Shown here: positions 15,226-26,154 of the stretch, in pieces
How positions within the stretch are numbered: position 1 is the stretch's first letter
Layout: every line of letters starts with the position of its first letter
DNA from: an uncultured Oscillospiraceae bacterium
GTDB lineage: Bacteria; Bacillota; Clostridia; Oscillospirales; Acutalibacteraceae
Assembly: GCA_902489335.1 (NCBI GenBank)
Contig: CABTZO010000003.1
Location: forward strand, 1-40,623
Direction: 5' to 3'
Length of the DNA stretch: 40,623 nt
Made by a program: the position numbers and the translations under genes
Notes under the pieces: model-generated
The model's input: the letters and a program-made list of their open reading frames with translations, nothing else
Databases searched by the model: none
Told to the model about the DNA's origin: nothing

Positions 15226-16758
15226 ATGTTTGCAAAAGTTAACAGTGTTGGATTGCTTGGATTAAAAGCTTTTATTGTAAATGTTGAAACAGACCTTTCA
15301 AAAGGTGTGCCACGCTTTGATATAGTCGGATTGCCCGATTCCTCTGTTTCAGAATCAAAGGAAAGAGTCAGAGCCGCAATAAAAAATTCGGGTTACACTT
15401 TTCCGATAAGCAGAATAACGACGAATTTAGCCCCTGCAGAATATAAAAAAGAAGGTTCGGTCTATGACCTGCCTATTTTAATAGGCGTTTTAATTGCTTC
15501 ACATCAAATCAATTTCAACCCGGAGAATATGCTCTTTATCGGTGAGGTTTCATTAAACGGCGATATTAAAGCAATCCGCGGTGTTTTACCGATGGTATTA
15601 GAAGCCAGAAAAAATAAGTTTCAACAAATTTTCATACCCTATGAAAACAGGATTGAAGCATCCGTAGTTGATAAAATTCAAATCTTTCCTGTAAAAACAA
15701 TAAACGATCTCATAAATCATTTAAACAATAAAAGTCCTCTTTCTCCTTTGACTCCTCTTCCTTTTGACGTTGCGGAACAATATAAAAATCTACCGGATTT
15801 TTCCGATGTTAAAGGACAGTATAAAGCAAAGAGAGCTTTGGAAGTTGCGGCAAGCGGAGGCCATAATATTCTGATGATCGGCCCTCCCGGATCGGGAAAA
15901 TCAATGCTTGCAAAACGACTGCCGACAATCTTGAGCGATATGACTTTTGAAGAAGCAATCGAAACAACAAAAATTTATTCTGTTGCCGGTGCTTTGAGTC
16001 CGGATACTCCCATTATTTCAAGCAGACCTTTTCGTAGTCCTCATCACACCATTTCCGCAGCAGGTCTTGCCGGCGGAGGCAGCATACCTCGGCCCGGGGA
16101 ACTTTCGCTTGCTCACAACGGTGTTTTATTTTTAGACGAACTGCCGGAATTTTCAAAATCTGCTATGGAAACAATGCGTCAACCGATTGAGGACAATAAA
16201 GTTGTAGTCAGTCGTGTGTCGGGCACCTTTTGTTATCCGTGTAATATTATGCTTGTCTGTGCTATGAATCCCTGTCCTTGCGGATATTTCGGGCATCCTA
16301 AAAAACAGTGCACCTGTCCTCCGGGTGCACCTGCAAAATATTTATCAAAAATTTCGGGGCCGCTTCTTGATCGCATTGACATACATATGGAAGTTTCTCC
16401 CGTTAAGTATGACGATTTATCTAAAAAATCTGTTGAAGAGACTTCACTTGCAATAAAAAAGAGAGTTGATGAAACTAAAGAAATTCAAAAAGAAAGATTT
16501 AAAAATCTTCCCTTTTCATTTAACGCGAATATGGATATTAAAGCCTTGGATAAATTCTGTGTAATGACAGAAGGCGCAAGAAAAATGCTTAAATTTTCAT
16601 TTGATAAACTCTCTTTTTCGGCAAGAGCATACTCGAAAATTCTGAAGGTTTCACGAACTATAGCCGACATGGAAAGAAGCGAAAAGATAGATGAAAACCA
16701 TATCGCCGAAGCCATTCAATACAGATCGTTAGACAGAAAATTTTGGAGCACAAATTAA
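15226..16758 (+). CDS. comM: ComM/YifB family Mg-chelatase-like AAA+ ATPase
   Basis: The 510-aa protein has the N-terminal ChlI-like fold (VNSVGLLGLKAF, FDIVGLPDSSVSESKERVRAA) followed by an AAA+ core with Walker A GPPGSGKSMLAKRLP, Walker B GVLFLDELPEF, and the conserved Cys-rich loop CAMNPCPCGYFGHP...CTCPP, then a C-terminal Mg_chelatase domain. In naturally competent bacteria ComM is a branch-migration helicase that helps integrate incoming DNA; the same role here is inference. I place the start at ATG 15226 behind AAAGGAG (15213-15219), because the upstream ATG at 15205 overlaps the predicted -10 box. It is convergent with gyrA and shares a bidirectional terminator. Confidence 0.93.
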   Translation: MFAKVNSVGLLGLKAFIVNVETDLSKGVPRFDIVGLPDSSVSESKERVRAAIKNSGYTFPISRITTNLAPAEYKKEGSVYDLPILIGVLIASHQINFNPENMLFIGEVSLNGDIKAIRGVLPMVLEARKNKFQQIFIPYENRIEASVVDKIQIFPVKTINDLINHLNNKSPLSPLTPLPFDVAEQYKNLPDFSDVKGQYKAKRALEVAASGGHNILMIGPPGSGKSMLAKRLPTILSDMTFEEAIETTKIYSVAGALSPDTPIISSRPFRSPHHTISAAGLAGGGSIPRPGELSLAHNGVLFLDELPEFSKSAMETMRQPIEDNKVVVSRVSGTFCYPCNIMLVCAMNPCPCGYFGHPKKQCTCPPGAPAKYLSKISGPLLDRIDIHMEVSPVKYDDLSKKSVEETSLAIKKRVDETKEIQKERFKNLPFSFNANMDIKALDKFCVMTEGARKMLKFSFDKLSFSARAYSKILKVSRTIADMERSEKIDENHIAEAIQYRSLDRKFWSTN

Positions 16759-16785
16759 AAAGCACCGTTTGCACGGTGCTTTTTT
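16757..16785. terminator. bidirectional terminator between comM and gyrA
   Basis: A 12-bp stem (16757-16768 with 16773-16784, core GCACCGT/ACGGTGC) with a 4-nt loop carries A- and T-tracts on either side, so it can end both convergent transcripts. Its first two bases are in the comM stop codon, and it ends 2 nt before the gyrA stop. Confidence 0.88.
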
Positions 16786-16786
16786 G

Positions 16787-19261
16787 TTATTCGTTGCCGT
16801 TTTCGGAACTTTCGTCGTCCGTATTGTCGCCATCCTCTTCCGGCACAATGCGGGAGATGGAAATCAGACGATCGCCGTCATCCAGATTCATTATTTTAAC
16901 GCCCTTAGACGGTCTTGCAAATGTGCTAATCTGTTTTACGTTAATTCTTATTATGATTCCGTTTTCAGACATCGCCATTATTTCATCGTCTTCATCGACT
17001 GTTTTAACAGCGGCGACTTTACCGTATTTTTCTGTTTTGTAATTTATAAGTCCTTTTCCGCCACGATTTTGCAGACGATAATTATCCATTTCGCTTTTTC
17101 TTCCAAATCCGGTTTCGCTTACGGTCAATACTTTTGCGCCCGGTCGAAGAATTGTCGCTTCAATAACTTCATCATCTTTATCAAGTTCAATCGCTTTAAC
17201 GCCTCTTGCCGTTCTTCCGATTGCTCTTGCGTTAGTTTCTTTAAATCGAACAGATTTGCCGTTTCTTGTGGCAACGAAAAGATCATCTTCGCCCGAAGAA
17301 AGTTTAACCGTTTTCAAAATATCGTCATCGTCTAAATTTATAGCAATAATGCCGGTTTTTCTGATGTTTTTATACTCGCTTAATTTAGTTCTCTTTATGA
17401 TTCCGTTTTTTGTAAACATGCAAAGATAATGTTCTTCAAGTTCCGTTTCGGGAGGAATTCTTATCATTGTAGTAACATTTTCGTCGGATTCTAAAGCCAA
17501 GAGATTTACGATATTCATTCCTTTACTTGTTCTTGAAGATTCGGGAACTTCATAGCCCTTGATTTTATGTATGCGACCTTTGTCGGTAAAGAATAAAATG
17601 AAGTCATGGGAAGAAGCGTTAAACATAGTTTTTGTGACATCTTCTTCTCTGTTTTTAACTCCGGTTATACCTCTTCCGCCACGATTTTGTATTCTGTAAT
17701 TTTCAACAACCTGTCTCTTAATATAACCCTTGTCGGTTAAAGTGAAGATACATTCTTCAACCGGAATAAGATCCTCAATATCAACTTCGCCGCTTACATT
17801 TAAAATTTCGGTTCTTCTCTCATCGGCAAATTTTTCTTTGATTGCAAGAATTTCTTCTTTTACAACACCCAAAATCTTATTGTGATCTGCAAGAAGAGAA
17901 TTATAATATTTGATTTTTTCTTCAAGTTCTTTCAGTTCGTTCTCAATTTTTTCTCTCTCTAATCCAGTCAATTGACCAAAGGTCATCTTAAGAATTGCAG
18001 AAGCCTGAATATCATCTAATTCATAGTTGTCCATCAGTCTTTGTTTTGCGGTAGGCTGATCGGGCGAATTTCTGATAAGAGCAATAACATCGTCTATGTT
18101 GTTTATTGCAACAATTAAACCCTCTAAAATATGTGCTCTTCTTTCGGCTTTTTTCAAATCGAAAAGAGTTCGATTGTAAATTATCTCTGCTTGGAAATTT
18201 ATGTAATGTTCTAAGATTTGTTTTAAATTTAATATCTCAGGAACACCGTTTACCAAAGCGAGCATATTTACACCGAAGGTTGATTGCATTGGTGTCAAGT
18301 CAAAGAGTTTGTTCAAAACAACCTGTGGATTTGCCTCTCTCTTAAGATCAATTATAACTTTCATTCCCTCACGTGAGGTATAGTCGTTAATATTCGAAAT
18401 TCCGTCAATTTTCTTATCTTTGACAAGTTGAGCTATATTTTTAATAAGGTTTGCCTTGTTGACCTGGTAAGGAAGTTCGGAAATATCAATGCAAAATCTA
18501 CCGTTTTCTTTTTCAATTATTTCTGTCTTTGCACGCATATAGATCTTGCCTTTTCCGGTATGGTAGGCAGCTTTAATTCCGGAATATCCCATGATAAGAC
18601 CGGCTGTCGGAAAATCGGGACCTTTTATATATTGCATTAAATCCGAGATTTCAAGTTCCGGATTATCAATCAAAGCAATTACAGCATCAATAGTTTCACC
18701 TAAATTATGCGGAGGAATATTTGTCGCCATTCCGACGGCAATACCCATTGATCCGTTTACTAACATATTTGGAAATCTTGAAGGTAAAACGGTCGGCTCT
18801 TTTAATCTATCGTCATAGTTTCCTTGAAATTCTACGGTTTCCTTGTCTATATCTGTCAACATATGCATTGACAGTTTACTCATTTTAGATTCTGTATATC
18901 TGTATGCAGCAGGAGGATCTCCGTCAATAGAACCAAAGTTTCCGTGCCCGTCAACAAGCGGATATCTCATGGAGAAATCTTGAGCAAGCCTAACCATGGC
19001 GTCATAAACAGACGCATCACCATGTGGGTGATATCGACCTAAAACTGTACCTACTGTATCGGCACATTTTCGATAAGCCTTATCGGGATATAACCCGTTT
19101 TCATACATTGTGTATAGAATTCTTCTGTGAACGGGTTTAAATCCGTCTCGAACATCCGGCAAAGCTCTTGATGTTATAACCGACATGGAATAATCAAGAA
19201 AAGAATTCCTCATTTCATGGCTTATTTCAACGTCTACAATATTTTGTTTTTCTATATCCAT
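16787..19261 (-). CDS. gyrA: DNA gyrase subunit A
   Basis: This 824-aa subunit cleaves and rejoins DNA and wraps it for negative supercoiling. The catalytic Tyr122 is in RYTE, numbered as in E. coli. The C-terminal beta-pinwheel has the GyrA box as QNRGGKG, and an acidic tail ([17 protein letters not shown]) ends the protein. In the quinolone-resistance-determining region the sequence is [10 protein letters not shown]: Ala occupies position 83, where most bacteria have Ser or Thr, while Asp87 is kept. It starts at ATG 19261, 9 nt after gyrB, and is the last gene of the dnaA operon order. Confidence 0.98.
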   Translation of the reverse strand: MDIEKQNIVDVEISHEMRNSFLDYSMSVITSRALPDVRDGFKPVHRRILYTMYENGLYPDKAYRKCADTVGTVLGRYHPHGDASVYDAMVRLAQDFSMRYPLVDGHGNFGSIDGDPPAAYRYTESKMSKLSMHMLTDIDKETVEFQGNYDDRLKEPTVLPSRFPNMLVNGSMGIAVGMATNIPPHNLGETIDAVIALIDNPELEISDLMQYIKGPDFPTAGLIMGYSGIKAAYHTGKGKIYMRAKTEIIEKENGRFCIDISELPYQVNKANLIKNIAQLVKDKKIDGISNINDYTSREGMKVIIDLKREANPQVVLNKLFDLTPMQSTFGVNMLALVNGVPEILNLKQILEHYINFQAEIIYNRTLFDLKKAERRAHILEGLIVAINNIDDVIALIRNSPDQPTAKQRLMDNYELDDIQASAILKMTFGQLTGLEREKIENELKELEEKIKYYNSLLADHNKILGVVKEEILAIKEKFADERRTEILNVSGEVDIEDLIPVEECIFTLTDKGYIKRQVVENYRIQNRGGRGITGVKNREEDVTKTMFNASSHDFILFFTDKGRIHKIKGYEVPESSRTSKGMNIVNLLALESDENVTTMIRIPPETELEEHYLCMFTKNGIIKRTKLSEYKNIRKTGIIAINLDDDDILKTVKLSSGEDDLFVATRNGKSVRFKETNARAIGRTARGVKAIELDKDDEVIEATILRPGAKVLTVSETGFGRKSEMDNYRLQNRGGKGLINYKTEKYGKVAAVKTVDEDDEIMAMSENGIIIRINVKQISTFARPSKGVKIMNLDDGDRLISISRIVPEEDGDNTDDESSENGNE

Positions 19262-19270
19262 ATCTTCCTC

Positions 19271-21469
<2,199 letters not shown>

Positions 21470-21485
<16 letters not shown>

Positions 21486-22570
21486 ATTTTCCCGCTTTCT
21501 ATTTTATAAATGTTATTTGCGTGTTTTTTTAATTGATCTGTCAATTCACAACAAGTTAAAAATATTTGCCTTTCAGAAATTTTATTTAATATATAATTCT
21601 GTCTTTTTATATCTAATTCAGAAAGAACGTCATCAAGTAAAATTAAAGGTTTTTTTCCTGTTTTTTCGCAAAGAAGTTCCGCTTCCGCAAGTTTTAAAGA
21701 GATAGCTCCGGATCTTTGTTGTCCTTGTGAACCAAAGTCTTTGGCATTTTTTTTGTCAATAAAAAAATCAAAATCATCTCTGTGTGGTCCTACTCCGGTA
21801 TTTCCAAATTCTATATCGTTTTGAAGGTTTTCTTTTAACTTTTTTGCAAAACTCTCTTTTATTTCTTTTTCATTCATTGAAGAATCTAAATAATCTGATT
21901 TTATTTTTATTTGAGATTTTTCTTTTTCGTCGGATAAATCATAATAAATGACTTTTGTTTTATTTAGAATTTCTTTCAAAAATTCTTTTCTTTGATATGC
22001 AATTTTTGAACCTGCATTTACGAGTTTTTCATCCCAAACTTCAAGTGTATTGTAATTTTTTGTGCTATATTTTATATCTTTTAAAAGAGCGTTTCTTTGT
22101 TTCAATAATCTGTCATAAACACTTACATAATTGCTGTAAGTATTTGACATTTGGATTATAGCTTCATCTAAAAATTTTCTTCTGAAAATCGGGCCGCCTT
22201 TTATGATTGATAATTCGTTCGGTGAAAAACAAACGGCAATTATTTTTCCGTTTAATTTTTTTATAGATTCCAACTTTACTTCATTTAATTTTACGGTTTT
22301 TTTCTCGGCAAAAATTATAGAAGCAGTTTGATTTCTTTTACTTTCGTAGAATTTCATTTCAAGGCGAGCAAATTCTTCTTCTGTATTTATTAAATTCTGA
22401 TCTTTAGCTCCCCTAAAAGACTTATTTCCGGAAAAAAGCCAGATTGCTTCCAAAATATTTGTTTTTCCCTGGGCATTTTCTCCATATATTATATTTACTT
22501 TTTCTGAAGCATTTAATGTAGCTTCTTTTATATTTCTGAAATTTTTAAGTTTTAATTCATTTAAAAGCAA
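21470..22570 (-). CDS. recF: DNA replication/repair protein RecF
   Basis: RecF is an SMC-like ATPase that helps load RecA at gaps. Walker A is GENAQGKTN near residue 30, the signature segment is FGSQGQQRSGAISLKLAE, and Walker B is LILLDDVLSELD; the protein is full length at 366 aa. The start is TTG 22570, 7 nt after AAGGA, and the gene begins 9 nt after dnaN. The small S4-domain gene (yaaA) found between dnaN and recF in many Bacillota is missing here. Confidence 0.96.
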
Positions 22571-22579
22571 AGTTTTTCC

Positions 22580-23680
22580 TTAATTTTTTAAACGAACAGG
22601 CATTACTAAATACATAAAATCGCTGTTTTCCAAAGCTTCAATTACAATAGGTCTGGACGGACCGCTTAATGAAATTTTTATCATTTCGGTTTCACATGAT
22701 TTAAGGGCATCTAAAACAAGTCTGTTGTTAAAACCTATTGTCAATCTTTCTCCTTCAATATCGGCATTAACAATGTCATTTGCGGTTCCAATTTCTGTTG
22801 TTGATGATATTCTTATTGAATTATCATTAAAAACACATCTTACCGAAGTTTTTAGTCTGTCAATAATAACAAGTGCCGTTCTTTCTATGCTGTTTATCAA
22901 ATCTTGCACATTTATCTTAGCCACTGTGGAAAAGTTTTGAGGTAAAGCTGCTTTATAATTTAAAAATTCGCCCTCTAATAATCTTGAAATAACTGTGTAA
23001 TTTCCAACTTCAAAAATAATATGTCTTTTAGCTATATTGAATTCTGTTTCTTCCGATTTCTCGGAAATTTTCATTATTTCTTGCAAAGTTTTTGCCGGAA
23101 CTACAAATTCAAGTTTTTCTCCGTCATAATCTATCGGTGCACTTTTTATTGCTATTCTGAATCCATCTACACCGACCAGGGTAATTTTATTGTCATATAT
23201 TTCGAATTTTAATCCCGTGTGTATGAGTTTTGATTCACTCACTGCAACAGAAAATATAGTTTTTCTTATTAAGTCGGATAATACAGAGCTTTTTATTTTG
23301 AGTAGTTTTCCACCACTAACGGAAGGTAATTCAGGATAATCTGCCGAATCGAGTCCGATTATCTTATATTCTATTGAACCGCTTTTTATTATACATCTGA
23401 GTCTTTCATCGCTTTCAATGCTAACTTTTTCATTTGGAATTTTCTTTAAAATTTCACAAAGAAGTCTTCCGGTTATTATAATTTTTCCTTCTTGTTCAAC
23501 TGAAGCTTCCATATCTGTTGTCATTCCGGTTTCAAGATCATATCCGGTCAAAGTTATTTTATTGTCTTTAGCTTCAAATAAAATACCTTCTAAGGCAGGA
23601 ATAGTAGTTTTTGAAGATACAATTCTTTGAACGTTTTGACAAATTTCACTTAATTTATAAGTATTACATGTAACTTTCAT
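22580..23680 (-). CDS. dnaN: DNA polymerase III beta subunit (sliding clamp)
   Basis: DnaN forms the dimeric clamp that tethers the replicative polymerase. The three repeated clamp domains are visible over 366 aa, and the C-terminus YLVMPVRL is the conserved clamp ending. It starts at ATG 23680 behind GGAGGAT and lies directly after the origin region. Confidence 0.97.
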   Translation of the reverse strand: MKVTCNTYKLSEICQNVQRIVSSKTTIPALEGILFEAKDNKITLTGYDLETGMTTDMEASVEQEGKIIITGRLLCEILKKIPNEKVSIESDERLRCIIKSGSIEYKIIGLDSADYPELPSVSGGKLLKIKSSVLSDLIRKTIFSVAVSESKLIHTGLKFEIYDNKITLVGVDGFRIAIKSAPIDYDGEKLEFVVPAKTLQEIMKISEKSEETEFNIAKRHIIFEVGNYTVISRLLEGEFLNYKAALPQNFSTVAKINVQDLINSIERTALVIIDRLKTSVRCVFNDNSIRISSTTEIGTANDIVNADIEGERLTIGFNNRLVLDALKSCETEMIKISLSGPSRPIVIEALENSDFMYLVMPVRLKN

Positions 23681-23906
23681 GTTTTTATCCTCCGTTTTTC
23701 TTTTTTTTATTTTATAAAAGATAATATATTTATTATTAGTATTAGAGACTGTTAATAATGTTAATTACTATATTTTTTGTTGATATATAAACAAAATTTA
23801 AAAATTTTGTATGTTTATAACTCCAGTAGTTTTTGTTAAGTATGTTAAATAAAAATTTTGAAATATAAATTGTTGAAAAAACGAATGTTAAATGTGCAAA
23901 TATTGT
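23681..23906. other. oriC: chromosomal replication origin (oriC) between dnaA and dnaN
   Basis: This 226-bp gap is extremely AT-rich. Eight 9-mers starting TGTT occur on the plus strand at 23750, 23759, 23778, 23812, 23834, 23843, 23871 and 23886; the best (TGTTAATAA, TGTTTATAA) are TTATTAACA and TTATAAACA on the other strand, close to the DnaA box TTATCCACA but without CC. A TAT-TAT-TAG-TAT-TAG run (23731-23745) next to the first box, followed by the AT tract 23698-23735, looks like DnaA-trios and the unwinding element. Position between dnaA and dnaN and the strand switch at 25.3 kb support the call. Confidence 0.75.
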
Positions 23907-25232
23907 TTAATAACTTGTGCTGTCATTTATGTTGTTTATTATATTTTGAATTTTATTTTTTTCTAAAATATTTTTATTCATTTCTTCTTCGGCTTTTGTA
24001 ATGTTATATAAAACCGTTGTATGATGTTTACCGCCAAGTTCTTCACCTATTTTTTTTACCGGAAGAGATGTTATTTCTCTTATTATATACATGGCCGCTC
24101 TTCGCGCTGAAGTTATTTCTGAATTTTTCTTATCTGATTTTATATTTTCAACGGATACACCGTAGGTTCGTGCAACTTCCTGTAAAATTTTATCGATTGT
24201 AATAGGAATAGGTTGATTGTCAGATTGAATATCTTTAATCGCTTTCTGTGCAACTAAAATAGACGGTTTGTGTTCATCAATTATGTAATAAGCGTTTATC
24301 TTTTTAACCGCACCTTCCAACTGTCTTATATTTTGTTTGATTTTTTCCGCAACAAATTGGACAACTTCGTCAGGTAAATCTAAGTTGAGAAGATCGGCTT
24401 TTTTTCTTATGATTGCCATTCTTGTTTCTAAATCGGGAGGTTGAATATCAGCAAGCAAACCGCTTTCAAATCTACTTTTCATTCTTTCGTTTAAAATGTT
24501 AATTTCTTTTGGTGGTCTATCTGAAGCTAATACAACTTGTTTGTTTTCTTCTGTAAGAGTATTAAAAGTATTAAAAAATTCTTCTTCAGTTTGGATTTTT
24601 CCTCCGATAAATTGAATATCATCGACAAGAAGAACATCTATTGTTCTATATTTATCGTGAAATTCTTTCATCTTTTTAACGGTTAGAGCATGAACTAACT
24701 CGTTTGTGAATTTTTCGGCACTGATATAAATTATTTTTACATCGGGATTTGACCTTTCTATCTCATTGGAAATAGCTTTTAAAAGATGTGTTTTACCGAG
24801 TCCTGAGTGCCCGTAAATAAAAAGAGGGTTATAAGCAAATCCGGGAGAAGAAGCAACAGCCTTTGCGGCAGCATATGCTAAATGGTTTGAGGAACCTTCA
24901 ACATAATTTTCAAAAGTAAGTTCTGAACTGTTAAATAGTTTATTCTCTTTGGTCTTTTGAGTTTTTTCGCTTTTCATTTCATCATTTTCTTCATCGATAA
25001 AATTAATGAAAACATCAAAGCCTAAAACGTTTTCAAATGCTTCATGTAAAAGGTTGTTAAATTTACTCTGAACAATACCTTGTTTAAATTCTGAAAGCTC
25101 AATTATAACTTCATCATCATTAAAAGCCTTTAGTTTCATAGGTTCTAACCAAAGTTTATAAATTGTATCGTTTTTAACATTTTCTTTGCAATAATTTTTT
25201 ATTAAACTAAAAGCTTCCTCAAAAGAATCCAT
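23907..25232 (-). CDS. dnaA: chromosomal replication initiator DnaA
   Basis: The 441-aa initiator has domain I (1-80), a short charged linker (domain II, about 82-104), the AAA+ domain III with Walker A GHSGLGKTH near 141 and Walker B VLLVDDIQF, and DNA-binding domain IV. The signature helix-turn-helix reads ARRAAMYIIRE and GGKHHTTVLYN. In most DnaA proteins the latter is GGRDHTTV; here His403 replaces the Asp that contacts DnaA-box bases in E. coli (Asp433). It starts at ATG 25232 behind AGAGGAGA and leads the dnaA-dnaN-recF-remB-gyrB-gyrA gene order. Confidence 0.98.
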   Translation of the reverse strand: MDSFEEAFSLIKNYCKENVKNDTIYKLWLEPMKLKAFNDDEVIIELSEFKQGIVQSKFNNLLHEAFENVLGFDVFINFIDEENDEMKSEKTQKTKENKLFNSSELTFENYVEGSSNHLAYAAAKAVASSPGFAYNPLFIYGHSGLGKTHLLKAISNEIERSNPDVKIIYISAEKFTNELVHALTVKKMKEFHDKYRTIDVLLVDDIQFIGGKIQTEEEFFNTFNTLTEENKQVVLASDRPPKEINILNERMKSRFESGLLADIQPPDLETRMAIIRKKADLLNLDLPDEVVQFVAEKIKQNIRQLEGAVKKINAYYIIDEHKPSILVAQKAIKDIQSDNQPIPITIDKILQEVARTYGVSVENIKSDKKNSEITSARRAAMYIIREITSLPVKKIGEELGGKHHTTVLYNITKAEEEMNKNILEKNKIQNIINNINDSTSY

Positions 25233-25249
25233 TTATCATTCTCCTCTTT

Positions 25250-25275
25250 AAAAAAAACACCGCTTTTTTGTGTTT
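25250..25275 (-). terminator. weak terminator-like hairpin in the dnaA leader
   Basis: On the minus strand AAACAC and GTGTTT (25275-25270 and 25260-25255) form a 6-bp stem with a 9-nt loop and run straight into a T tract. It lies between the dnaA promoter and its ribosome site, so it could attenuate dnaA, but the stem is weak. Confidence 0.3.
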
Positions 25276-25288
25276 CCAATATGTTTGA

Positions 25289-25317
25289 ATTTTACCATAA
25301 AATCGGCAAATTTACAA
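25289..25317 (-). promoter_or_regulatory. dnaA promoter
   Basis: On the minus strand TTGTAA (25317-25312) and TAAAAT (25294-25289) are spaced 17 bp, and TGG before the -10 gives an extended -10. The leader is about 50 nt. Confidence 0.65.
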
Positions 25318-25324
25318 CAAAATA

Positions 25325-25354
25325 TTGACAATAAAGGCAGGTCTATTATATAAT
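25325..25354 (+). promoter_or_regulatory. promoter of the rpmH-rnpA-yidD-yidC-jag operon
   Basis: Consensus TTGACA (25325-25330) and TATAAT (25349-25354) are spaced 18 bp. It is back-to-back with the dnaA promoter. Confidence 0.8.
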
Positions 25355-25407
25355 AACGACCTATGAGAAAAAGACTCTAAATTTATAATAAAAAGGGAGG
25401 GGTATAA

Positions 25408-25542
25408 GTGAAAAGGACATACCAACCTAAAAAAAGACAGAGAAGCAAGGTACATGGATTTAGACAGAGAATGAAAACAAGAAACGGAAGAAAAGTTTTA
25501 TCCGCAAGAAGAGCAAAGAACAGAAAAGAACTTACAGTTTAA
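25408..25542 (+). CDS. rpmH: 50S ribosomal protein L34
   Basis: The 44-residue, strongly basic product ([18 protein letters not shown], then [14 protein letters not shown] and [12 protein letters not shown]) is a full-length bL34. It starts with GTG 25408 behind GGGAGGGG and stops 11 nt before rnpA. It is the first gene of the rightward operon at the origin, its usual place. Confidence 0.97.
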   Translation: MKRTYQPKKRQRSKVHGFRQRMKTRNGRKVLSARRAKNRKELTV

Positions 25543-25553
25543 CGGAGTTATCC

Positions 25554-25904
25554 ATGAAAGATTTTGCCGAGATAGAGATAATTAATGAAAACCGGCAATT
25601 TCTCAGGCTTTATTCAAGAGGGAAAAAAAGAGTAAATCCCGCAATAGTTATTTATTATTTAAAAAACAAAAAACAAGTTTGTATGCTGGGAATAACGACC
25701 GGGAAAAAAATAGGAAATGCAGTAAAGAGAAATAGGGCAAGAAGAAAAATAAAAGAAGCATTTTCATCTATATATAAAGAAAATAAAGACAGATTAAAAG
25801 GTTATACTTTTGTGTTAGTTGCACGGGTTAAAACCATAAATCTAAAAAGTTATGAAATAAAAGCGGAAATAGAGAAAGAATTAAAAAAAGCCGCTATAAT
25901 ATAA
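25554..25904 (+). CDS. rnpA: ribonuclease P protein component
   Basis: RnpA binds the RNase P RNA and helps mature the 5' ends of tRNAs. The conserved RNR motif region reads GKKIGNAVKRNRARRKIKEAF in two overlapping pieces (GKKIGNAVKRNR, RARRKIKEAF), and the protein is small and basic (116 aa). It lies between rpmH and yidD in the standard order. Confidence 0.95.
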   Translation: MKDFAEIEIINENRQFLRLYSRGKKRVNPAIVIYYLKNKKQVCMLGITTGKKIGNAVKRNRARRKIKEAFSSIYKENKDRLKGYTFVLVARVKTINLKSYEIKAEIEKELKKAAII

Positions 25905-25909
25905 AATAA

Positions 25910-26140
25910 ATGAAAAAGATACTTATTTATCTTATAAAATTTTATAGAAAAAGAATATCTCCCTTAAAGCCACCAACTTGCAAGTTTAATCCCACTTGTT
26001 CGGTCTATGCAATTACGGTAATCGAAAGATTTGGTGCTTTTAAGGGCTTTTTTCTTGCTCTTTGGAGAATTATAAGATGTAGCCCTCTTACTGCCGGAGG
26101 ATATGATCCCCCGCCTAAGAAGTATAATGAATATTATTAA
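25910..26140 (+). CDS. yidD: membrane protein insertion efficiency factor YidD
   Basis: This 76-aa protein shows the family pattern: [20 protein letters not shown], with the invariant Cys pair and PTCS, and a C-terminal [12 protein letters not shown]. It assists YidC-dependent insertion at the membrane. It begins 5 nt after rnpA with no clear Shine-Dalgarno, so it probably depends on coupling to rnpA translation. Confidence 0.95.
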   Translation: MKKILIYLIKFYRKRISPLKPPTCKFNPTCSVYAITVIERFGAFKGFFLALWRIIRCSPLTAGGYDPPPKKYNEYY

Positions 26141-26154
26141 TATGGAGGACTTTT

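Noticed and set aside
13346..16785. Hairpins at 13346 and 16757 sharing GCACC as a dispersed repeat family
   Set aside because: They share only a short core; each is a terminator placed directly after a stop codon, so the likeness is probably chance.
18367..18376. CTCACGTGAG palindrome in gyrA as a parS site
   Set aside because: Only the CACGTG core fits; the flanking TGTTT/AAACA bases of parS are absent.
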